This document shows positions 31,901 through 39,778 of a stretch of 64,000 nt of DNA, piece by piece. The translations under genes were made by a program, and so were the position numbers. The stretch comes from Zelonia costaricensis (Eukaryota > Euglenozoa > Kinetoplastea > Trypanosomatida > Trypanosomatidae), in assembly GCA_030849075.1 (NCBI GenBank), contig JASAOO010003458.1:1-64000 (forward strand), in the 5' to 3' direction. Each line of letters opens with the position of its first letter. Within the stretch, counting starts at the first letter, position 1. The notes beneath the pieces were generated by a model. It saw only the letters and a list, made by a program, of their open reading frames with translations. It was not told the DNA's origin and did no database searches.

Positions 31901-32136
31901 ACGCGCTGATGGAGGTGATGGCGGCCGCGAAGCAGCTGCAGATCGAACCGCTGCACGCCTTGTGCGCTGGCTGGGTGGCGGACTTCATGATTCGTGTCTC
32001 GTACGGGGCCACCGATAACTTCGAGGCGGCGCACCTCATCCGGCAGTGCCTGCGTGTGCCGAGTGACTGGAGCCGCCGCGAAACGGACTGCCTCAAGATG
32101 GAGAACGAGTGGCCCGCCAACGAGGACGCGGAGTGA
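28990..32136 (+). CDS. Giant SKP1-like protein with a very long low-complexity insertion
   Basis: The product is 1,048 residues, against about 160 for an ordinary SKP1. The first 60 residues resemble the start of the SKP1 BTB/POZ fold (ITIISSDGEAFSLSPSAIA). A second stretch of similar character lies near 650-770 (SSIVYADGIRITSSAIVFDLL and LHIGSATLVLCIKYMTHFAE). The last 150 residues resemble the SKP1 C-terminus, ending in IRQCLRVPSDWS...MENEWPAN, like the F-box-binding tail. Between them are hundreds of residues of Ser/Ala/Gly/Asp-rich sequence. SKP1 bridges cullin-1 to F-box proteins in SCF ubiquitin ligases. Whether this form still does so is unknown. It lies directly upstream of an orthodox SKP1 (33545), so it is probably a remodelled tandem copy. 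The track start at 28858 is TTG; 28990 is the first ATG. Confidence 0.78.
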   Translation: MESPGAERGPAPVPTEPTITIISSDGEAFSLSPSAIAHSHLLEGAVRRWAEVYQAALKGRPGAPALGPQSSLADADDDDATADDLEETPDENYIARFYDETASDVTAASAALDEGNGAGPATSSAAAAAAAARGGAGDGDDEVRHVTRMVSVPAAGEETGPLNEALDGEAGTSGSGGKAHEAAEGSRGWLSSGDGNDSDRTASVLPSSAEGSLSSITSPFKSQSNGGTPTRAGEAGRVVELAAAPQLIPAFAPPPQPQQPASAAPLSPSASAGRIASAGASRSSSAAAAAAAALGEGGSASGRAQRSPAAALVSPASRGSYPSPFTLMDADQSTPSVLSDEEAEETVDDEDGAGAGGGAAAKPGVPPRDPRNLGDEGLDDGEGEGVSGTGPRPASSPEPEPATATAAASAADRAAPLTNGRAAAARHSDPTAHGSTAAAAAGSADAAGPLPSPSSPNSAGAAQRPPTPSSSASERRRSSTVVQAAADADADGDDDGFPISNGLAAGEGIHAAGAPALSIVASAEAPLGAAGRHSTSPVPPDWRSPSSCHQRTPCMGDEDDVGALLSDDAVSPPRTDDAGRPSHSTAGGGSSPASRPPAPGPTALPGRTSPATATDPVSGAAVAGQAADGSGGGAAGAPASDADDPEELRSSIVYADGIRITSSAIVFDLLRPPTPASACASPHLPRDDGAAARRTGGGSVTSAEATPLASPSADETSASALRSAASGVMTASPPSVPTSTTATAPLHIGSATLVLCIKYMTHFAEAEAQAAAAAAAAAAKGRRHKHRRHHARRQDSDSAATATSDEDAEGGSRAAGRSSTSGTASRSSSTSAGTTADASDSGDEGGSTVSDASFNPTVVNVPGGAAGPAQTTANTTHTSAAAGAGAGTVGAGGPAIIAAPLSAPLVAVLSPWERTFLYADVLGAPEAVLTASLAILEVCPGLDYGSPSIFLGDAKVKAALMAPPPPPEGVHALMEVMAAAKQLQIEPLHALCAGWVADFMIRVSYGATDNFEAAHLIRQCLRVPSDWSRRETDCLKMENEWPANEDAE

Positions 32137-33544
32137 GGCGGCCCATCACAGACGCTGCAGCTGCCGAGCTGATGCCTGTCTGCGTGATGGGCGAGCAGAA
32201 GCTACTCGTCTGTGGTGTGGTGCTCAGGCAGCCCACGTAGTGCGAACGGTGATGCCGCCCCCGTCCCCCACCCGCCACCGGCTTTTCCTCGTCCCCTGAT
32301 CCCCCCCCCCCCCACCGCCGAATGCATCGCGGGTGCCGCCTTCAGCCTTTCTATTCTTGTTTGCCGCGATGCTCGACTTGCGTGCGATGGCGCTGCAGCG
32401 GGGCGGACGGCGCGAGGCGGTGCGTGCGCGCCGTCCGTCGCGACACGCTCGTCTTGTTTGTCCCACGATTAGCTACGGCGCATTCGATTCACTCACGGCA
32501 AGCAGTGACACGGAAGGGGGCGACCACAACGAAGGAGTTGACGCGGTGGCGGGCGGTGTGTGTGTGTGGGGGGGGGCGTAGCGCTGTGTGTGGGCGCCGG
32601 TGTTTGCTTCTGTATGTGTGTGTGTGTTTCGCGCACGTGCTGCGCCCGACTCACGGCGACACTCGAGTCGGTGCCCTCCTCCGCTGTTGTTGATGTTGTT
32701 TGTGTTCGCTTCTGGTCACTCCGGCTCTTCTCTTCCGTCCATCATCGCCCCTCCCCCCACTCTCTCACCCTCTTCCCCATCAGTGCTGGTGTTTGCCACC
32801 ATGACCCTCTAGAACTCTCACAAGTGGGTGGGTGGGTGGGTGCTTCTCCTTCCTGTCCACTTGGAGCTGGAGTCGGGGATGCGCCCAAACTCCTCCACCT
32901 GCAACGACGCACATGACTCTCCAGCTACCCCTCCCTCGCTCTCGCGCAAGCGTCTGTGCTATGGGCTCAGGCGCAAGAGGTGAGCAAAGACGCCGTGATG
33001 CGCGGCAGCTCGACGCAGCTCCGAATAGGATTGCAGCGAACCGCGGGAGATGAGAGCGGGTGCGGCGTCTTGCCCGCGGTGTGGCCGGCCCGCGTGCGGC
33101 GTTCTTGGGTGAGATGGAGCGGAGCGGGCGCGGAAGGGGACGACACCGCCCCTGTCCCACGTCACGGCCCCTACTCCGCCCAGCAGCGCCCGCCCGCCCC
33201 CCCCCTGCCCTCACTTCATCCCCACTAGGCGTGTACACTCGCAGCTCCCCTGCACCCCCCACCCCTCCTTCCCCTTGTCCTCCGAGCATCGTGACGCCTC
33301 GTGTGCCACTCCTGCCTGCCTCCCTCCCTCCCCGCTGTTCTCTCTGGACCGCGGCATGCAGTGAACCGCAGCCGCACAACCCCCCCCCCCTTCCCCCGCC
33401 TCCCCTCACCTCGCCGACCTGGACACTCCTGCATTCGCGCGCACCACTACCTCAGCTACACGCGCACCTGCTTCGCCTACAATCCACACGTTACACGAAA
33501 CACCCCTCACCACCACCACAACTTGCACGTCGCCGCCAGCAAAC
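32137..33544 (+). other. Intergenic spacer
   Basis: A C-run lies at 32301-32312, with TG-rich sequence at 32556-32632 and a (GGGT)n patch at 32825-32843. Pyrimidine-rich blocks with long C-runs occupy 33195-33410. No convincing gene is present. Confidence 0.7.
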
Positions 33545-34147
33545 ATGTCGACCGACGAGAATTTCCACATCAGCAACTCCAGCGGCTACCGCGTCGAGAT
33601 CCCGCTGGTGCGGGCGAAGGAGCTGCTCGGCATCCTTGATATGCGCCAACTTTTCAACGCCGCGGAGGCCGGCGCGGACGACGCGGACGAGCCGGTGCCG
33701 CCGGTCGACGTCGATGATGCCGAATCGGAGCCGGTCAGGGCGGAGGGGCTCGACTACGGCAAGGAGGTGCTCGATGTGGTGCGCGAGTACGCGATGCGGG
33801 CGGCCAGCGATCGCACCGCGAAGATCCCGCGCCCCCTCACACAGGAGCTTGGGAGTGTCATCAACGCGGAGGAGATGGATCTGGTAAAGAAGGCGGAGGC
33901 CGGCAACTACCTGGTGGACCTCCTGAACTGTGCCCTCTTCCTGCAGTTCTCGCAGCTGTCCGCGCTGTGCGCCGCGTATATGGCGGTGCGCATCGAGGAG
34001 ATCGCCAAGGCGGCGCCCGACATCATGGAAGGGGCGGAGCGCATCCGCCAGTTCATGCACATGGAGAACGAGTGGACGGAGGAGGAGATGGGGCACCTGC
34101 GGCGGGAGATGGAGTACGCCAAGTCGGTGGACTCCAACGTGTACTAG
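33545..34147 (+). CDS. SKP1: SKP1, SCF ubiquitin ligase core subunit
   Basis: The product is 200 residues. The N-terminal BTB/POZ half has the SKP1 signature ISNSSGYRVEIPLVRAKELL. An acidic loop lies at about 40-65. NYLVDLLNCALFLQFSQLSALCAAYMA matches the helix that in other species reads as LLDLILAANYL...L..CK. The C-terminal end, with IRQFMHMENEWTEEE, matches the F-box-binding helices (IRKTFNIKNDFT...ENEW in other species). Its partners should be a cullin-1 type scaffold and F-box proteins in the cytosol and nucleus. It is about 40 residues longer than usual because of the acidic loop and C-terminal extension. It is the orthodox member of a tandem pair with the giant gene at 28990. Confidence 0.9.
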   Translation: MSTDENFHISNSSGYRVEIPLVRAKELLGILDMRQLFNAAEAGADDADEPVPPVDVDDAESEPVRAEGLDYGKEVLDVVREYAMRAASDRTAKIPRPLTQELGSVINAEEMDLVKKAEAGNYLVDLLNCALFLQFSQLSALCAAYMAVRIEEIAKAAPDIMEGAERIRQFMHMENEWTEEEMGHLRREMEYAKSVDSNVY

Positions 34148-34260
34148 GCGGGACAGGACGAGTGCGCCTAGCCCCACGGCGTGCGGTTTACGCGAGGACA
34201 CACACACACACGTACGCGCGGGGATTATGGTGATGCTGATGTGTGCGTCTGTGTGTGTGT

Positions 34261-34313
<53 letters not shown>

Positions 34314-35238
34314 CGTGTTTCGTGTCTGTGACCCTGGCGCCCCATCCGATCTCCTCTACAGTGTGTGTGTGTGTGCATGTGTCCGCACTTTAAATGGACG
34401 TGTTTGTTTGTGCGCGCGCAAGTGTGTTTGTGCTCTCTTCTCTTGCGTCTCTTTCTCTTCCGCTGCGCACATTCAGCCTTGCGTCAGCTTTCCTATTTGC
34501 CTCTGTATGTGTCTGTGTGTGTGTGTGTGCGCGCCTACGTGGCTGTCCGGCTTCCCACCTCCCCTTCTCCCCTCCTCCGCTCCCACGCCCCCCCCCCCTT
34601 CTCCTGTCGCCGTCACCCACCCCACGCGCTTGACGTCGGCTGTGTCCCGTGCAGGCGCGACTGAGTGGCGACGGCAGAGGGGTCACAGAGGAGCGGAAGG
34701 AAAAGGGGAGAGAGGACAGCAGGGGCGCCGGTCATGACACTGAAGTCCTCGAATGACTCACGCAGACACATGAGCCCGCACGTCAGAGAGAAACCTAGCA
34801 TCGGCCAACGCACCCGAGGCCCCGACCTCCTCCCGCTGCCGCACCGCCGCGCTGACGGGTAGACAGCGGAGGGAGAGGGAGGTTGCATGCATGCGGCTTG
34901 CCCTACGTGTGCGTGCACATGTGCGTCTGTGTGTGTGGGGGGTACGTGGGAGGGGGAGTGTGTGTGCGTAATCATCACAAAGGAGCCGATCCTCGCGCCG
35001 GCGAAGGAACGCACGGAAATCGAGCAATGGAGTGCGCTCCTTTCACACACCCACTCACCCACACACATACAGTGTGTCTGCCTGTCTACCAAGCTTGTTG
35101 CCCCCTTTCTTGGCACAGACGCCGACCCCATCCTCTCTTGTCCACGTTCACACACACGCACACACGTCGTCCTACATTTGTCTTCTTCTTTCTCGTTGCG
35201 CATTCGATCAGGAGAAAGCGGTCTGACCCGGCGGCGCC
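34148..35238 (+). other. Intergenic spacer with the longest (TG)n region
   Basis: Close behind the SKP1 stop are a (CA)n patch (34197-34212) and then an almost uninterrupted (TG)n run at 34249-34311. More TG-rich sequence is at 34361-34379 and 34511-34530. A (CA)n patch at 35150-35165 lies ahead of the next start. No gene is seen. Confidence 0.75.
34249..34311 (+). repeat. (TG)n microsatellite, about 60 bp
   Basis: The dinucleotide run is broken only by single C substitutions. It begins about 100 bases after the SKP1 stop, so it would be part of that 3' UTR. Confidence 0.95.
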
Positions 35239-36363
35239 ATGCTCCCATTCCCCCGCGCAGCGTACTACGCCCGAATCGGCGCCACGGCGTCGTTGCTGCC
35301 GCAGCTCACGCCCACCCTCGCCACCCGACCCCCGCGCGAGCGCCTGCGGTTCCTGCGCGATCTCATGCTCGCCCACACCACCGCCATCCCGTTCGAGTCG
35401 ATCGACGCGCTGCTGGGCCGGCCCGTGTCGCTCGCACCCGCCGACATCTTCGACAAACTCATCCACGCCCGCCGCGGCGGCTATTGCTTCGAGCAGAACG
35501 CCCTCTTCCACCATGCCATGCTAGACGCCGGCTTCGACGACGTGCGGCGGCTCGCGGCGCGGGTGACGTGGGGCAGCGTGCACACCCCGATGGGCCGCTC
35601 GCACATGCTCAACCTCGTCACCCTGCCGAGTGACGGCGGTGACGCCGCAGCCCCGCCGCAGCAGTGGCTGGTCGACGTCGGCTTCGGCGTCGGCGTGCCG
35701 CGGGCGCCGCTGCTGCTCAGCACGGACGCCCCGCAGCGCACCCTGGCGGGCACCCTGCGCGTGGTGCCGCGCAACGCAGCGGGCGCCGGCCTCTCCGGGG
35801 TGTGGACGGAGTACGCGATGGAGCTGCAGGTGGCCGCGGCGCCGGGGTGGCGCGAGGTGTACCACTTCGACCTCCAGCCGCAGCTGCCGCGCGACTTCCA
35901 CATGATGAACTACGTCATCCAGCGGCAGTCCATCTTCTGCAACAACCTGCAGGGCTCGCGGGCGGAGGGGGTGTGGGTGCCGACCCCTCGCCCCGCTGCA
36001 CCGAGCGGGGCCCCCGAGACGGCGAGCACGTACGTGGCCCGTGGCATGTACACGCTCGTGGCGGGCCGTGACTGCAGCGCCGTGGTGAAGGCGCCGTACC
36101 TGTCTCAGGACGCCGACCTCGTGGCGCTGCCGGCTGTCGGCGGCCTGCTGCAGTCCAGTGTGGCCCACCCGAGCACCCCGGGCGAGCTGTACGACTGGAT
36201 GGTGACGCACCTGCAGCTGGACCTGGCGCAGACGGCCTACCCGCAACACCGCGTCACCCGGGAGGAGTTCGAGGCCGCGGCCCGCGCCAGCCTCGCCGTG
36301 TACGGTGGCAGCACCTACACGCCGCCCGCGTACCTCTGCGACGCGGCCCAGTCAGCGCTGTGA
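35239..36363 (+). CDS. Arylamine N-acetyltransferase, copy 1
   Basis: The product is 374 residues, longer than the usual 270-300 of the NAT family. The N-terminus carries the typical YYARIG motif and PFESIDALLGRP. The signature RRGGYCFEQNALF contains the catalytic Cys83. His122 sits in GRSHMLNLV and Asp146 in WLVDVGFG, so the Cys-His-Asp triad is complete. These enzymes transfer acetyl from acetyl-CoA to aromatic amines, hydrazines or related amine acceptors by a ping-pong mechanism in the cytosol. The physiological substrate here is unknown. The C-terminal 45 or so residues (PGELYDWMVTHLQ and onward) are nearly identical to copy 2 downstream. The start is the first ATG, 70 bases after a (CA)n patch. 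NATs are patchily distributed in protists, so horizontal acquisition is possible but not shown. Confidence 0.9.
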   Translation: MLPFPRAAYYARIGATASLLPQLTPTLATRPPRERLRFLRDLMLAHTTAIPFESIDALLGRPVSLAPADIFDKLIHARRGGYCFEQNALFHHAMLDAGFDDVRRLAARVTWGSVHTPMGRSHMLNLVTLPSDGGDAAAPPQQWLVDVGFGVGVPRAPLLLSTDAPQRTLAGTLRVVPRNAAGAGLSGVWTEYAMELQVAAAPGWREVYHFDLQPQLPRDFHMMNYVIQRQSIFCNNLQGSRAEGVWVPTPRPAAPSGAPETASTYVARGMYTLVAGRDCSAVVKAPYLSQDADLVALPAVGGLLQSSVAHPSTPGELYDWMVTHLQLDLAQTAYPQHRVTREEFEAAARASLAVYGGSTYTPPAYLCDAAQSAL

Positions 36364-37078
36364 GCCGCACCTCGTGCGTACTCTGCGTTTGCTGTTCTTA
36401 TTCTGGGAGAGCAGGGAGGGAGGGAGGGGGGGAGGGCGCTATACCGCTTCATGACGCGTATGCACTCGCCCCACCCTCCCCTCCCCTCACCCCACCCCAC
36501 CACACCACACCACACTTCACCTCACCGTCCTTTGTTTCTCTTCAGTTTGCCCGTTCTTCTCCGCCGTCAGCGAGCGCGCTTGATGCATGCAGCCACACGT
36601 ACACGTACACACAAACGCACCCGGAGTGGGGGGGTGGTGGAGGGGTGCGGTCGTACGCTGAAACACCCGTCAGGCACACGGCGGCGCGTTGGGTGGTTCC
36701 TCAACACGAACGCGTGATGCAGCGGCAGGCGACGCTGCCGTGCAGCTCCACCATCGCTTTGGTTTTAAGGGAATACACACCGGCGAACCATCGAGCAGGC
36801 GAACGCGCCATGACCCACATCTTCTCCCTCCACACACACACACACATGCACATGCACACCGACGGACATCCTCCTCCTCATGCTCCCCTCCCCCCTCCCT
36901 CCCTCCTCCCCTTCCTTGGAAAGGCCCAGTATCTCTACCACTTCTGCGCAGATCTCTCCCGCAACTGGATCGCCTCGCACGCGGACGCAGCGCGGGCACT
37001 CCATCGACTATCGACTACAACCACCACACGCACACGCACGTATTCACCGAGGCGCGTCAGAAGAAATCGCACGGCGAC
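36364..37078 (+). other. Intergenic spacer between the NAT genes
   Basis: It holds a purine-rich G-run (36410-36436), an ACC/CAC-rich patch (36480-36525) and a (CA)n tract (36831-36858). A pyrimidine block (36880-36945) precedes the next start. No gene is seen. Confidence 0.7.
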
Positions 37079-38218
37079 ATGACGCACTGCCCGTTCCCAC
37101 GCGCGGCCTACTACGCCCGCATCGGCGCGACCGACACGCTGCTGCCCATCGTCCTCGTCCATGAGGCGTCACCGGCGAGCGCGGTGCCCGGTGCCCTCGG
37201 CGTGGAGTTCCTGCGCAATCTTATGCTGGCGCACCTCAGCACGATACCCTTCGAGAACGTCGATGCGCTCCTCGGCCGCCCCATCCTCACGCGGCGCGCC
37301 GACGTCTTCGACAAGCTGATCCACGCCCGTCGCGGCGGCTACTGCCACGAGCAGAACGCGCTGTTGCGGGCGGCCATGATCGATGCCGGCTTCACCCGCA
37401 TCCGCACGCTGGGGGCGCGGGCCGCCATCTCGAGCGAGCCCTCGGAAGTGGGCCGCGTGCACACGATGAACCTCGTCACGGTGCCGTCCCTCACGACGCA
37501 CGGCGAGACGGAGCGGTGGCTGGTAGACGTGGGCACGTCGGCCGGCGTCCCCATGGCGCCGTTGCGGCTGGACTGCACCGCCTCGCAGTTCACCCCCGCT
37601 GGGGAGTTCCGCGTCATCTCGTACGACCTGTGCACGCACGCCGGCATGATGGCGGCCGCGACCCCGGCCGGTGGGCACGACGAGGGCTGGCTCGAGTACG
37701 CGCTGGAGATGTTCACGCGCAGCGGGGTGTGGCGGGCTATTCACCGCTTCGACCTCCAGCCGCAGTACCCGCGCGACGTCTTCGCCATCAACTACATCAC
37801 CCATCAGCTCTCCCCCATTGCCTACTCGCTGCGCGGCTCGCGGACGGTCGTGCAGTGGGCCGCAGCAGGGACACAGGGCGTGCCGCACGGGGTCGGTAGT
37901 GTTGCCTGCGTGCCGCGCGGCGTGTACAGCCTCCTCGCCGCTGACACGACGCGGGTGGCGACGCGCACGCTCAACGCGTACCCCGGCACACGCGACCCTG
38001 TCCCGCCCACCGGGGACCTCGCGCCGGTGCAGCCCAGCGAGGCTCACCCGAGCACCCCGGGCGAGCTGTACGACTGGATGGTGACGCACCTGCAGGTGGA
38101 CCTGGCGCAGACAGCCTACCCGCAACACCGCGTCACCCGGGAGGAGTTCGAGGCCGCGGCCCGCGCGCGCCTCGTCGTGTTCGGGGGGGCGTCGTGGCAG
38201 GGCCCGAGCCACCTGTGA
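37079..38218 (+). CDS. Arylamine N-acetyltransferase, copy 2
   Basis: The product is 379 residues and is a tandem paralogue of the gene at 35239. YYARIGATDTLLP and IPFENVDALLGRP match the family N-terminus. Catalytic residues are Cys89 in RRGGYCHEQN, His128 in GRVHTMNLV and Asp150 in WLVDVGTS. The triad is intact, but residues around it differ: CHEQN replaces CFEQN, and the loop after Asp reads TSAGVPM rather than FGVGVPR. That loop lines the acceptor pocket in known NATs, so altered substrate preference is a reasonable inference. The 3' end (38044-38160) is almost identical in DNA to copy 1. The start is the ATG at 37079; upstream open frame runs through the spacer and lacks family similarity. 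Confidence 0.9.
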   Translation: MTHCPFPRAAYYARIGATDTLLPIVLVHEASPASAVPGALGVEFLRNLMLAHLSTIPFENVDALLGRPILTRRADVFDKLIHARRGGYCHEQNALLRAAMIDAGFTRIRTLGARAAISSEPSEVGRVHTMNLVTVPSLTTHGETERWLVDVGTSAGVPMAPLRLDCTASQFTPAGEFRVISYDLCTHAGMMAAATPAGGHDEGWLEYALEMFTRSGVWRAIHRFDLQPQYPRDVFAINYITHQLSPIAYSLRGSRTVVQWAAAGTQGVPHGVGSVACVPRGVYSLLAADTTRVATRTLNAYPGTRDPVPPTGDLAPVQPSEAHPSTPGELYDWMVTHLQVDLAQTAYPQHRVTREEFEAAARARLVVFGGASWQGPSHL

Positions 38219-39778
38219 GGGCGGGGGTGCAGCAAGAGGAGGACGTGCCCTGGAGAGGGACGCGGGGCGGCGCAGCAGAGCGGACCGTGGCGCACCTCTT
38301 CGTTTTTCTTGATGGTGCCCTCCTGCGGCGAACTCCGTCGTCTATTTCCTACGTGTGCCTTGCGTCGAGTTAAGTGCGTATGTGTCTCGGAGTGTGAGGG
38401 AGAGGGGGAGGGGTACGCAGGGGTACGCTGTTGGAGCGGGGGGGGGTACTGGGCACACAGGCTGCAGGCCATTCGGTGGCAGAGGCTCGCCTTCTCGCAG
38501 TGCGCCTGTCGCCATTCCAAACTCCCCTCCCCTCCCCTCCATCCTCCCTGTGCATCATCGGCTTCACACACGCCACGATGTCTGCGCCGGCTCCCCTTCA
38601 TCCAATTCGCGGCCTCGTTGCTAAGCATGCGACTTGTCGCCGATGTTGACTCTCTCTGCCTTCCAAGTCTCTCCGTCTTCTGCTTCCTCGCTAGTCTTCG
38701 CTCCGTTTCGGTAGCGCTCACCCTTCCTCCTGGCTCCGCCGGTTCATTTACCAGCTCCCTCCACCCTCCTCCTCCTCCCTCTTTCCGCACCCTCCTCACT
38801 CCCCACACCAGGGCAGAGGAGCATCGAGGGGGGGAGGTGGGGGCTGGGACGTCAACTCCCTTGTCGAAGCCCAACAAGAAACAGCGAACACGCCTGCCCT
38901 GTTGTTGCGCGCACCTCTGCGGTATCCGGGGCTGCGGCTGTTTGGTGGAGCGAGCTGTGATGGGCTCGTGGTCACCGTGACGACCCACGATGGATGAGGC
39001 GTGCTGCGATCCGTGCATGCATGCGGTAACCTCTCCACTCCGTCGTACGCGCTTTCTCACCTTAACCACTTCCATTCGATACGGACTGATAAGGCGCCTG
39101 AAGGCACGGTGTTCTTGTTCCATTGCCCACCAGGTGTCTCGTGTTCACCGCCTCCCCCCTCCTTCATCGGCTTCTTGCCCCCTTCCGTGGTGCTGCTAAC
39201 GTAGCCCTCATAAGAGCGGTGGTGTGCGTGACGGGCCGTGCCGAGCACCCACCCGCCAACAGCTGGGGCGCTGCGAGCTCGATGGCCTCTTGCGTGTCCG
39301 TGCCTGAGGTGCGAAGGGGTGTGCGTCTCCGCCCCCCTCACCATCGTCACCCGAGCCGTGCCCGGCCCATGTCACGCATCCTGTCGCCGTTGTCTCTGAC
39401 CTCCCCTCCCCCCCGTGGCGAGTTTCTGAACCCACTGCACACGTGCACGCCGCACCAGCGCGTCTGCACGTTTTCCCCGTCGTGCCGCCCGCCCCCCTCC
39501 CCACCCTCGCACGACGCATGGAAGAGGCTGTGTCCCTCCCGAGGTGCCCCACGCACGCGGGTCGCCTCAGCGCCGTACGCGAGCCCCTCCCGCTTCACCC
39601 ATGCCCGCATCCCTCGTCTCGCGCTCTCTGTCCGTCTCTCCCTGCCCAACGGCCGAGGAGGTCCACAGCCCGTCACCCCCACACTCAACACTCAACACAC
39701 ACCTACACACGCGCGTGCGGTTCAGCTCTCAGGGCGCAGCTCGCCCGCTCGCACGCTTTCCGTCCACGGGCCTGACTC
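38219..39778 (+). other. Intergenic spacer
   Basis: The spacer is 1.6 kb, with a G-rich patch (38400-38450) and several pyrimidine-rich blocks (38520-38560, 38720-38790, 39390-39510). A CA-rich stretch lies at 39680-39715. No gene or structured RNA was recognised. Confidence 0.65.

Noticed and set aside
30001..32034. 677-codon minus-strand frame
   Set aside because: It is antisense to the SKP1-like gene and consists of Arg/Gly/Ala low-complexity sequence.
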